DNA of 14,208 bases from Rudanella sp. (GTDB lineage Bacteria > Bacteroidota > Bacteroidia > Cytophagales > Spirosomataceae). The stretch is taken from the NCBI GenBank assembly GCA_026785985.1, contig JAJAYX010000616.1:1-14208 (forward strand), read 5' to 3'. Numbering within the stretch: position 1 is the first letter of the stretch; the number at the start of each line of letters is the position of its first letter. Shown here piece after piece: positions 7,903-13,756 of this stretch. The translations under genes were made by a program, and so were the position numbers. The notes below the pieces were generated by a model. The model had not been told where the DNA came from, ran no database searches, and saw nothing but the letters and a program-made list of their open reading frames with translations.

Positions 7903-7933
7903 GAAAGCTAAGAATTGTCTCGAATTGAGCCAA
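7903..7933 (-). promoter_or_regulatory. Candidate mscL promoter
   Basis: On the minus strand, TTG at 7933-7931 lies 20 nt before TAGCTTTC at 7910-7903, which matches the Bacteroidota -7 consensus TAnnTTTG in all but the last base. A start near 7897 would give a leader of roughly 35 nt. The rest of the 113-bp gap between the DUF3078 gene and mscL shows no clear hairpin. Confidence 0.35.
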
Positions 7934-7974
7934 GCTTTTAACTATCTTTTCATACTGCTACGGAGCCAGCCAAA

Positions 7975-8922
7975 TTACTTCTTGCGGAAGGTTGTGGTGT
8001 TGTAGAGTAAGCCAATGGCCAATGTCTGTTGAAGTTGCCAATCTTGTGAGAAATCTTTGTCGAAAAGTGAAATCACGCCTAATGTAGTGCTAAGGTATTT
8101 ATTGATTTTAGCTGTGGCAATTAAGTCAATGCGATGATCAATCGCATCCAGCGTTTGGTAATTGGCAAACATCTGGTAGCGGGCGTTGATGTTGATGTTG
8201 TCTGTAACGTTTTTGTTCAAAGCCGCCTGCAATTGCAACGCCAGCCACTCCGTCCGAACGGTTTTGCCCGCTTCCACGCCAAAAGCCGTGGCCGTGCGGT
8301 CGGGCCGCGAAATGCCATCGGTTCCTTTCCGAACACGAACAATATCATCGTTCACGAATGTCAGGCGGGGAGCAAATGGGCTTACCCGTAACGAAAACCA
8401 ATCGTTTGGCCGGTAAGCAACTCCCCAGGCTGCCGTTAGCTGAGCGGGGGCAAAAAAGCCCGAAATCTGCTGACGGGTCGTGTTGGCCGGAATCTTGTCG
8501 TATTGATAGCCCGGAGCAAGAAACGTATTGAATGTTCCCGACATGAAAATGTCCCACTTCGGAGCGATTTTCTGACCCAAGACCGAGTTGATGAACAACT
8601 GATCAGCGGCTTTCCGGCTCGTGCCGCGCTGATTGATATAGCCCAACTGAAAATCACCCGTGTTGTCCCACGATGTTTTTCCTTTCTCATACAAGGCCCG
8701 TGAGGAGATAACCAGCCCTAATGCGGTAGAATTAACGCCACCCCCAACCCAGTTGCTAAATGAGGCCTGATTGATGTTAACCCCACCACTGAACGATTTT
8801 TGCCAGTAGGTTGTGTCGCGTTTGATCTTGAGGGTATCCTCAAAATTTTTTGTCGGCGTTTCCTGTGCCTGAGCAACTAAATAAGTGAGCCAAACAAGTA
8901 CGGTAAGCACTATTGTTTTCAT
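7975..8922 (-). CDS. DUF3078-type outer-membrane beta-barrel protein
   Basis: The 315-aa product begins with a signal peptide (MKTIVLTVLVWLTYLVAQAQ, likely cleaved near residue 20). The mature part is rich in alternating aromatic/polar strands typical of an outer-membrane barrel. The segment GGVNINQASFSNWVGGGVNS (46-65) and the following GKTSWDNTGDFQLGY (81-95) match the pattern I know from the DUF3078 family of Bacteroidota. No enzymatic motif is visible and the function is unknown. It is flanked by two mechanosensitive-channel genes, but spacing (113 bp to mscL, and a terminator between it and the MscS-like gene) suggests it is transcribed separately from the upstream unit. The family call is from memory of the motif, not from a search. 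Confidence 0.8.
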   Translation of the reverse strand: MKTIVLTVLVWLTYLVAQAQETPTKNFEDTLKIKRDTTYWQKSFSGGVNINQASFSNWVGGGVNSTALGLVISSRALYEKGKTSWDNTGDFQLGYINQRGTSRKAADQLFINSVLGQKIAPKWDIFMSGTFNTFLAPGYQYDKIPANTTRQQISGFFAPAQLTAAWGVAYRPNDWFSLRVSPFAPRLTFVNDDIVRVRKGTDGISRPDRTATAFGVEAGKTVRTEWLALQLQAALNKNVTDNININARYQMFANYQTLDAIDHRIDLIATAKINKYLSTTLGVISLFDKDFSQDWQLQQTLAIGLLYNTTTFRKK

Positions 8923-8943
8923 CTTTTACAGTAGTTAGTGTAA

Positions 8944-8973
8944 CAAAAAAAGACCCGCCATTGTGGCGGGTCT
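8944..8973 (-). terminator. Intrinsic terminator after the MscS-like gene
   Basis: A perfect 10-bp stem (8951-8960 with 8964-8973) closes a 3-nt loop. In minus-strand RNA it is AGACCCGCCA, CAA, TGGCGGGTCT, followed by a run of U (8951-8945). It starts 5 nt after the stop of the MscS-like gene. The clearest terminator in the window. Confidence 0.93.
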
Positions 8974-8978
8974 GAACG

Positions 8979-9803
8979 CTAAAAAACTTCAACCTTTCGG
9001 GATTGGAGAGTTTGCAGCGGGAATATGGTGGTTGTTACTCCCGTTTGCAGCGTAAGCGAGGTATTATCAATGCTGACTATTGCCCCTTTCACCTCGTCAA
9101 TTTGGATTACCTGACCCACTTTGTAGCGGTCTTTGGAGTAAAACGACGACAAAATATTGGCCATCACATCGCGTGAAGCAATTCCGTATCCCACGGCGAA
9201 GGCGAAAATAATGCCGCCAATGAGCAGGTTAAAACTCGATTCGAGGAGTTCGGTATTGATGCCCGCCTGCCCCAGCGCACTGATGATAGTGATGATCAGG
9301 AAAAAGAAAAATACGATAGATCCCAGCAGTTTTGCTGATGCAATCTTAAAGGTCTGACACAATGTTATAACGGCCCTTTTCAAGCCATCAGCCACCAATA
9401 TTCCTATTTGAAGCATGATGGCAGCCGCGATCAGTTTAGGAATAAAGTTAACCAGCGACAGCACCATGCCCGTTATGGCAGCTACGCCCAACGTTTCGGT
9501 GGCGGCTGTAATAAACACCAGCAAAATGAAGTAATACAGAACCTTAGAGACAATTTCGCTCAGTTTGATCTCCGTCTGTAGTTGCCTGATAAAGTCAATT
9601 TCGTTCAGTTTGGCCCCGATCTTGTCGAAGCCAACCTTTTTTAAAACACGGCCAACAATGGCCGCCACCGACTTGGCCACCAGGGTGCCAATGAGGAGAA
9701 TAACAACGGCTCCAACCAGCTTGGGTACAAAATCCACAAACTGATTGATAAGCGTTTGAAAGGTATTAATCAGGATTTCGACAATATTTGGCAAATTACT
9801 CAT
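8979..9803 (-). CDS. MscS-superfamily / CmpX-like membrane protein with TM-helix repeats
   Basis: A 274-aa integral membrane protein. Membrane segments are predicted at about 25-48, 83-103, 118-140, 160-180 and 192-212. Two of them sit in similar contexts (FVPKLVGAVVILLIGTLVAKSV at about 25-46 and FIPKLIAAAIMLQIGILVADGL at about 120-141), which fits the 'conserved TM helix' repeat of CmpX-like proteins. The last helix is followed by FAFAVGYGIASRDVMANILSSF and a small beta domain (about 217-274, including YKVGQVIQIDEVKGAIVSID) as in MscS. The usual IPN near the end of that domain appears as FPL. It probably acts in membrane-tension or osmotic homeostasis; channel activity is not certain for CmpX-type proteins. 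Its start overlaps the 61-aa gene upstream by 8 nt. Confidence 0.85.
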   Translation of the reverse strand: MSNLPNIVEILINTFQTLINQFVDFVPKLVGAVVILLIGTLVAKSVAAIVGRVLKKVGFDKIGAKLNEIDFIRQLQTEIKLSEIVSKVLYYFILLVFITAATETLGVAAITGMVLSLVNFIPKLIAAAIMLQIGILVADGLKRAVITLCQTFKIASAKLLGSIVFFFFLIITIISALGQAGINTELLESSFNLLIGGIIFAFAVGYGIASRDVMANILSSFYSKDRYKVGQVIQIDEVKGAIVSIDNTSLTLQTGVTTTIFPLQTLQSRKVEVF

Positions 9804-9981
9804 GGTCAGTCGGTGGGTTTACTGGTGATGCAAACAAAGAGGAAATTACACTCAAAAAGTCGCCAATATACAGTTCGGCAATCTGGAGACTATTTCTGAT
9901 TGAGTCGATTTCTGATACTAGTTCCTCCTGAATGTGTGGAGGGCAGAGGTCAGTGGGTTCGATGTCTTTAAAGTTCTCCAT
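9796..9981 (-). CDS. Small acidic protein of unknown function (61 aa)
   Basis: I do not recognise this protein. It begins MENFKDIEPTDLCPPHIQEE, is acidic and predicted helical in the middle (about 16-50), has one Cys in a CPPH motif (residue 13), and has no signal peptide or convincing membrane segment. It is likely real: it starts 13 nt after the sigma-factor stop and its own stop lies inside the start of the MscS-like gene (8-nt overlap CATGAGTAA region), the geometry of a translationally coupled operon gene. Sitting directly after an ECF sigma factor raises the possibility of a small cytoplasmic regulator or anti-sigma partner, but nothing in the sequence proves it. Confidence 0.65.
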   Translation of the reverse strand: MENFKDIEPTDLCPPHIQEELVSEIDSIRNSLQIAELYIGDFLSVISSLFASPVNPPTDHE

Positions 9982-9994
9982 AAGGTTGTGCTGG

Positions 9995-10594
9995 TTAAAA
10001 GCGCAATGGCCATTTCGTTATAATATATCTCAGAGCCAGCAGAAGCCACATGACAACACCCTCCAGATAGTATTTACGCAGTTTGTCTTTAGCTCGTTTA
10101 AGCCGCATTTTCACCGCGCTTTCCGTTACCTTCGTCATATCGGCGATATCCCGTATGCTAAAGTCATCCTGATATTTCATCATCAAAAGACTTTTCTCGT
10201 CGGCATTCAACTGCTCCAGCGCGTTCCGAAGCCCAACAGACTGCATTTCGGCAATTTCAGCATCGTTATTATCGCTGTAGTCGGGCACCCGGTCAATGTC
10301 TTCGGTTAAAAATTCATTGCTACGACGAGTGCGCGTGTGGTCGGTACAATAATTATAGGTAACTGAATAAAGCCAGGTCGCAAATTTTGCCTGCTCTTTG
10401 AACCCGCCCAACTTGATAATCAACTTCATAAAAATGTCGTGGGTAAAGTCTTCGGCACGGGCTGAGTCTTTAGTAAACGACAGGCACTTCCGATACACCT
10501 TATCACAATACCGTGTGTATAGTGCTTCAAAGTATTGGTTCCGCTGCGTATCAACGTAGAGACGCACCAGTTCCTCGTCAGTGTATTGTTTCAT
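9995..10594 (-). CDS. ECF-type RNA polymerase sigma factor with hydrophobic C-terminal tail
   Basis: A 199-aa sigma-70 family protein of the extracytoplasmic-function type, directing RNA polymerase to a specific promoter set. Region 2 covers about residues 20-90 (YTRYCDKVYRKCLSFTKD, AEDFTHDIFMKL, FATWLYSVTYNYCTDH). Region 4 covers about 128-176 and includes LNADEKSLLMMKYQDDFSIRD and the helix-turn-helix VTESAVKMRLKRAKDKL. After region 4 the protein continues with a hydrophobic tail of about 20 residues (VVMWLLLALRYIITKW), which is not a normal part of this family. It is the first gene of a unit with the 61-aa gene and the MscS-like gene, preceded by a strong promoter. Regulon and signal are unknown. 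Confidence 0.92.
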   Translation of the reverse strand: MKQYTDEELVRLYVDTQRNQYFEALYTRYCDKVYRKCLSFTKDSARAEDFTHDIFMKLIIKLGGFKEQAKFATWLYSVTYNYCTDHTRTRRSNEFLTEDIDRVPDYSDNNDAEIAEMQSVGLRNALEQLNADEKSLLMMKYQDDFSIRDIADMTKVTESAVKMRLKRAKDKLRKYYLEGVVMWLLLALRYIITKWPLRF

Positions 10595-10671
10595 GGGTAA
10601 GAGTTGCCCTGTAAGACCAGTAAAATATGGGAAAGTAACAGTTGACTAAAGAATAATTAACAGTAAAGCTC

Positions 10672-10703
10672 CAAATATACAGTCCTTGTCATACGAAAAC
10701 AAA
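10672..10703 (-). promoter_or_regulatory. Promoter of the sigma-factor operon
   Basis: On the minus strand, TTTG (10703-10700) is followed after exactly 20 nt by TATATTTG (10679-10672). This fits the Bacteroidota primary-sigma promoter (TTTG at -33, TAnnTTTG at -7). The start would be near 10667, giving a leader of about 70 nt. The -33 box touches the base of the tsf terminator stem. Confidence 0.75.
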
Positions 10704-10733
10704 GAAGCCCGACCAAGATTGGCCGGGCTTCTT
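10702..10733 (-). terminator. Intrinsic terminator of the rplM-rpsI-rpsB-tsf operon
   Basis: A 10-bp stem (10702-10711 with 10724-10733) continues through a G-U pair (minus-strand RNA) and CCA/TGG closing a 4-nt loop. The RNA then reads CUUCUUUGUUUUCG. It lies about 20 nt after the tsf stop. The core is nearly the same as in the terminator after mscL. Confidence 0.87.
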
Positions 10734-10754
10734 ATATATTTAACAAACAGTTAA

Positions 10755-11588
10755 TTAACCAATAGCAACCCGCTTAAAAGCTGAAATGGTCAATCCTTTT
10801 GATGTTTTTTCGAGGAGTTGAGCAATCGTCAACGAGTTATCTTTAACAAACTCCTGGTTCAGCAGGGTGTTGTCTTTGTAGAACTTGTTCAACTTACCCA
10901 GTGCGATTTTTTCAAGCATCGCTTCGGGCTTGCCTTCCTGACGGGCCTGCTCTTTACCAATTTCGATTTCGCGCTCCACAATAGTGGCATCAACGCCATC
11001 TTTGTCGAGGGCGACCGGCTTCATAGCGGCAACCTGCATGGCCACATCGCGGCCTACTTCGTTCACGTCGGTTTCGTTGGTATTGTTCATAGCTACCAGA
11101 ACGCCCAATTTGCCGTTCGAGTGGATATAAGACACCACCTTCTCGGCAGACACGTTCTCGTAAGAAATGACATCCACTTTCTCGCCAATTTTACCCATCA
11201 GATCGGTAATATGGTCCTGAAGTGAACGGCCATCGGCCTGACTTGTTGCCAGCAACGCTTCTTTGCTCTCCGCATTGGTCGAAACGGCCGTGCTGATAAT
11301 GGCCATAGCCAGATTCTGGAAATCAGGTACTTTAGAAACAGGCTCCGTTTCGCAGGCTAAGGCAATGATTTTACCATTGTTACCTTCAGAATTAACGTGT
11401 GCCAGTACTACACCCTCAGAAGTTGTATTGCCAGCCCGCTTGTCAGCGATTTTTTGACCCTGTTTGCGCAGAATTGCTTTAGCCTCATCAAAATTGCCAT
11501 CGGCCTCAGTCAAGGCTTTTTTGCAGTCCATCATGCCGGCTCCGGTCTCTTGCCGAAGTTTATTTACGTCTGCTGCCGTGATTGCCAT
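10755..11588 (-). CDS. tsf: Translation elongation factor Ts
   Basis: Guanine-nucleotide exchange factor that regenerates EF-Tu-GTP in the cytoplasm. The 277-aa product begins with the UBA-like domain MAITAADVNKLRQETGAGMM (1-20) and DCKKALTEADGNFDEAKAILRKQG (21-44). The EF-Tu contact signature is thus the family's TGAGMMDCKKAL. The dimerisation/core part includes GKIGEKVDVISYE and NEVGRDVAMQVAAMKPVAL. Length is close to E. coli EF-Ts (283 aa). It is the last gene of the ribosomal operon, 176 bp after rpsB, across a spacer holding three inverted repeats that may lower or tune its expression relative to S2. A terminator follows. Confidence 0.97.
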   Translation of the reverse strand: MAITAADVNKLRQETGAGMMDCKKALTEADGNFDEAKAILRKQGQKIADKRAGNTTSEGVVLAHVNSEGNNGKIIALACETEPVSKVPDFQNLAMAIISTAVSTNAESKEALLATSQADGRSLQDHITDLMGKIGEKVDVISYENVSAEKVVSYIHSNGKLGVLVAMNNTNETDVNEVGRDVAMQVAAMKPVALDKDGVDATIVEREIEIGKEQARQEGKPEAMLEKIALGKLNKFYKDNTLLNQEFVKDNSLTIAQLLEKTSKGLTISAFKRVAIG

Positions 11589-11627
11589 AAGAAATGTATG
11601 TAAGTTAAACGGTTGTCAAAAGAATGT

Positions 11628-11646
11628 ATGTCTGCCAATCAGACAT
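11628..11646. repeat. Short perfect inverted repeat in the rpsB-tsf spacer
   Basis: ATGTCTG (11628-11634) and CAGACAT (11640-11646) are exact reverse complements with a 5-nt loop. It lies 40 nt upstream of the tsf start. It could be a small RNA hairpin or an operator; nothing distinguishes these. Confidence 0.45.
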
Positions 11647-11657
11647 GAACTATAACG

Positions 11658-11690
11658 AAGTAGCCCATAGCGGCTGACTACGGGCTACTT
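11658..11690 (-). promoter_or_regulatory. 13-bp hairpin between rpsB and tsf (possible attenuator)
   Basis: Arms 11658-11670 and 11678-11690 pair over 13 bp with a 7-nt loop. The only non-complementary position is A/C on the plus strand but G-U in minus-strand RNA, so the structure is fully paired in the operon transcript. It is not followed by a U-run (CUUCGUUAUAG follows), which argues for a processing, stability or pausing element rather than a full terminator. Confidence 0.6.
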
Positions 11691-11695
11691 TGGTA

Positions 11696-11764
11696 AGTTG
11701 AAAGTTGTTAGTTAAGAGTTGCATTTCCGACAAGTTGGCCCCATCTAACGACTAGCTTTTAACT
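11696..11764. repeat. Inverted heptad-repeat element in the rpsB-tsf spacer
   Basis: From 11696 four consecutive 7-mers each begin AGTT (for example AGTTGAA, AGTTGTT), ending at 11723. On the opposite strand, reading from 11764 down to 11744, three 7-mers (the first AGTTAAA) form a diverged inverted arm, and the 20 nt between the arms are unrelated. The right arm ends exactly next to the rpsB stop codon (11765-11767). Confidence 0.7.
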
Positions 11765-12652
11765 CTATCCAGCTTCTTTAGCAGTGGCAACGGGTGCCGT
11801 AGCTTCAACTTCGGGGGCAGTTTCGGCCTCAGGCTCAGCAACCGCAACAGGAGCGGCAGCAGCTACGGGAGCCACATCAGCACCTTCGGCAGCGGCCTGA
11901 CGGCTATCGCTGGCACGTTTTGCTTCTTCTTCCTCCTGCAAACGCTGATCGTCTTTGTCCTGCTTCCGTTCCATCAGACCTTCTTCGATGGCCTTCCCGA
12001 TGGCAAGCGTAATCAGGGCAATCGACTTATACGCATCGTCGTTAGCCGGAATCGGGAAATCAACCACTTCGGGGTTCGAGTTCGTATCGCACATAGCAAA
12101 CACCGGAATACCGAGCCGCTTGGCTTCGGCAACCGCAATGTGCTCGCGCTTTACGTCCACGATAAACAGGGCGGCAGGCAGACGGGTAAGGTCAACGATA
12201 CCACCTAATACGCGGTCTAATTTTTCTTTGTCACGCGACATAGTCAATCGCTCACGCTTGGCAATGTTGCTCGACGTTGTTTCGTCTTTCAGCATTTTCT
12301 CCAGCGTCTGGAGTTTCTTCATCGACTTCCGCACGGTGGCAAAGTTGGTGAGCATTCCACCGAGCCAACGGTCGGTTACGTAAGGCATTTTCAGGCGACG
12401 GGCCTCTTCGGTCACGATTTCCTGAGCTTGCTTTTTCGTAGCGACGAACATCACTTTGCGGCCTGAGCGCACAATGCCTTTCATCGCTTCGGCGGCCTGA
12501 TCGAGGCTGGCGAGCGTTTTGTTCAAGTCGATAATATGGATGCCGTTTTTCTCCATGAAGATATACGGAGACATCCGGGGGTCCCACTTACGCGTAAGGT
12601 GGCCAAAATGCACACCAGCGTCGAGCAGGTCTTTATATTCGATTTGTGCCAT
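11765..12652 (-). CDS. rpsB: 30S ribosomal protein S2 with extended C-terminal tail
   Basis: Primary-assembly-late protein of the 30S subunit. The 295-aa product (from ATG 12652) opens MAQIEYKDLLDAGVHFGH, then RKWDPRMSPYIF, VTDRWLGGMLTNF (92-104) and LFIVDVKREHIAVAEAKRLG (162-181), all S2 hallmarks. An upstream start at 12694 would add 14 residues that are not part of S2; the MAQIEYKDLL start is the conserved one. Beyond the core (about residue 227) comes a charged, coiled-coil-like stretch (about 228-250) and then about 45 residues almost only of A, P, V, E, T. S2 tails vary in Bacteroidota, so this is likely genuine but low-complexity. The gene sits 154 bp after rpsI, across a spacer with a heptad element, and 176 bp before tsf. 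Confidence 0.97.
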   Translation of the reverse strand: MAQIEYKDLLDAGVHFGHLTRKWDPRMSPYIFMEKNGIHIIDLNKTLASLDQAAEAMKGIVRSGRKVMFVATKKQAQEIVTEEARRLKMPYVTDRWLGGMLTNFATVRKSMKKLQTLEKMLKDETTSSNIAKRERLTMSRDKEKLDRVLGGIVDLTRLPAALFIVDVKREHIAVAEAKRLGIPVFAMCDTNSNPEVVDFPIPANDDAYKSIALITLAIGKAIEEGLMERKQDKDDQRLQEEEEAKRASDSRQAAAEGADVAPVAAAAPVAVAEPEAETAPEVEATAPVATAKEAG

Positions 12653-12732
12653 TTTCGTTTTGAAAATATGGTTGTAATAAGTGATACGCAGCACCGCTCG
12701 TCGGCATCTTCTAAGAGCAGTCTGGACTTTGG

Positions 12733-12803
12733 CAGTGAACAGTGACAGTCCGGCAGCCAGCAGTAAATAATTTTAACCACTGATCGCTGATCGCTGATAA
12801 CTG
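12733..12803. repeat. Inverted heptad-repeat element in the rpsI-rpsB spacer
   Basis: From 12733 five consecutive 7-mers follow, four of which begin CAG (CAGTGAA, CAGTGAC and so on), to 12767. On the opposite strand, from 12803 down to 12776, four consecutive 7-mers all begin CAG and two are identical (CAGCGAT). The spacer between arms is 8 nt and A/T only. The right arm ends 3 nt from the rpsI stop codon (12807-12809). The remaining leader of rpsB (12653-12732) shows no strong structure. Confidence 0.75.
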
Positions 12804-12806
12804 AAA

Positions 12807-13193
12807 TTAACGCTTGCTGAACTGGAACCGCCGACGAGCTTTGGCACGACCGTATTTCTTACGTTCTACCATCCGCGAGTCGCGCGTCAGGAAGCCCTCT
12901 TTTTTCAGAGCAGGGCGGAACTCAGCATTCAGTTCAACTAAGGCGCGGGAGATAGCCATCCGCGTAGCTTCGGCCTGACCGGTAGTTCCACCGCCCCGAA
13001 CGTTCACTTTCACGTCGTAGCCACCGGTGCCATTGACTGAGGCAAAAGGCTGGTTCAGAATGATTTGCAGAATTTCAGACGGGAAGTACTGCTTGTACTC
13101 TTTCCCGTTCACCAGAATGTTTCCGGTACCGGCTGACAGATAGACGCGCGATACGGCGGTTTTCCGACGACCAATGGCATTGATACGATCCAT
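12807..13193 (-). CDS. rpsI: 30S ribosomal protein S9
   Basis: Protein of the 30S head whose C-terminal tail reaches the P-site tRNA. The 128-aa product begins [19 protein letters not shown], contains [23 protein letters not shown] (the S9 signature GGGxxGQAxAxRxGIxRAL with A for G) and ends [16 protein letters not shown], the conserved basic tail with the final SKR. Length is typical. It starts 3 nt after the rplM stop, so the two are certainly co-transcribed, as in most bacteria. Confidence 0.98.
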   Translation of the reverse strand: MDRINAIGRRKTAVSRVYLSAGTGNILVNGKEYKQYFPSEILQIILNQPFASVNGTGGYDVKVNVRGGGTTGQAEATRMAISRALVELNAEFRPALKKEGFLTRDSRMVERKKYGRAKARRRFQFSKR

Positions 13194-13196
13194 TTG

Positions 13197-13640
13197 TTAG
13201 AGAGTAATTGTGGTTGGTTGCTGGGCTGCGTGTGGATGCTGATCGCCAGCATAAACGTGCAGATTGCCGTAAATTCTCCGGCCCAGGCTGTTCTTAGGCA
13301 ACATGCCTTTGATGGCCATTTCCAGAATCCGCTGCGGATGTTTTTCGAGCAGAATCCGGGGGCTTGCGAAACGTTGTCCACCGGGATAACCCGTATGGCG
13401 TACATAGACCTTATCGGTCATTTTCTTACCAGTCAGACGCACTTTTTCAGCGTTGATGATGATTACGTTGTCGCCACAGTCAACGTGTGGCGTGAAGTTG
13501 GTCTTGTGTTTGCCGCGAATCATAAAGGCAATTTTACTGGCCAGCCGACCTAATATTTGCCCTTCTGCGTCAATCACAACCCAGTCCTTCTGTACCGTAT
13601 CACTGTTGGCAGAGATGGTTTTATAACTGAGCGTATTCAC
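13197..13640 (-). CDS. rplM: 50S ribosomal protein L13
   Basis: Early-assembly protein of the 50S subunit. I chose the GTG at 13640, giving 147 aa that start MNTLSYKTISANSDTVQKDW, the N-terminus usual for Bacteroidota L13. The open frame continues upstream to 13718 but the added residues are not L13-like. Signature parts are VVIDAEGQILGRLAS, TNFTPHVDCGDNVIIINAEKVRLTGKK and YVRHTGYPGG. It is the first gene of the operon with rpsI, rpsB and tsf. A promoter at 13716-13747 and a leader of about 70 nt with hairpins precede it, leaving room for autoregulation. Confidence 0.97.
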   Translation of the reverse strand: MNTLSYKTISANSDTVQKDWVVIDAEGQILGRLASKIAFMIRGKHKTNFTPHVDCGDNVIIINAEKVRLTGKKMTDKVYVRHTGYPGGQRFASPRILLEKHPQRILEMAIKGMLPKNSLGRRIYGNLHVYAGDQHPHAAQQPTTITL

Positions 13641-13676
13641 TGTTTGTATTGATAATTGGTTGATTACGAATGCGTT

Positions 13677-13716
13677 GTGCAAAAAAAGCACGCACCCCGC
13701 CTTAAAACGGGAGTGC
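13677..13716 (-). promoter_or_regulatory. Structured 5' leader of rplM
   Basis: In minus-strand RNA two small stems follow each other. The first is CCCG (13711-13708) with CGGG (13699-13696) around an 8-nt loop, extended at the DNA level by GCAC/GTGC. The second is GTGC (13691-13688) with GCAC (13680-13677) around a run of seven U. Terminator-like features in front of the first gene of a ribosomal operon suggest a ribosomal-protein leader. I recall that L13 leaders have been proposed for Bacteroidia, but I cannot confirm a match here. Confidence 0.45.
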
Positions 13717-13747
13717 AAATATAGGAGTTATGCCGCTGAAATACAAA
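13716..13747 (-). promoter_or_regulatory. Promoter of the rplM-rpsI-rpsB-tsf operon
   Basis: On the minus strand TTTG (13747-13744) precedes TATATTTG (13723-13716) by exactly 20 nt, the Bacteroidota -33/-7 arrangement. Transcription would start near 13711, about 70 nt before the GTG of rplM. Boxes and spacing are identical to those of the sigma-factor promoter. Confidence 0.8.
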
Positions 13748-13756
13748 GGGAAACGG

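Noticed and set aside
10818..11225. 135-aa plus-strand frame opposite tsf
   Set aside because: It is fully antisense to EF-Ts, with no recognisable motif and no promoter of its own.
11589..11626. Possible promoter just upstream of tsf (TTTTG and TACATTTC)
   Set aside because: The -7 match is imperfect, the spacing is 18 nt, and a start there would be leaderless; tsf is well explained by the operon promoter.
11955..12383. 142-aa plus-strand frame opposite rpsB
   Set aside because: It is antisense to S2; its Ser/Arg-rich composition reflects the complement of S2 codons.
12653..12694. 14-residue N-terminal extension of S2
   Set aside because: The conserved S2 start MAQIEYKDLL is at 12652; the extra residues come from the leader.
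13641..13718. N-terminal extension of L13 upstream of the GTG
   Set aside because: The added residues are unlike L13 and would include the leader hairpins; the GTG gives the conserved MNTLSYKTISAN start.
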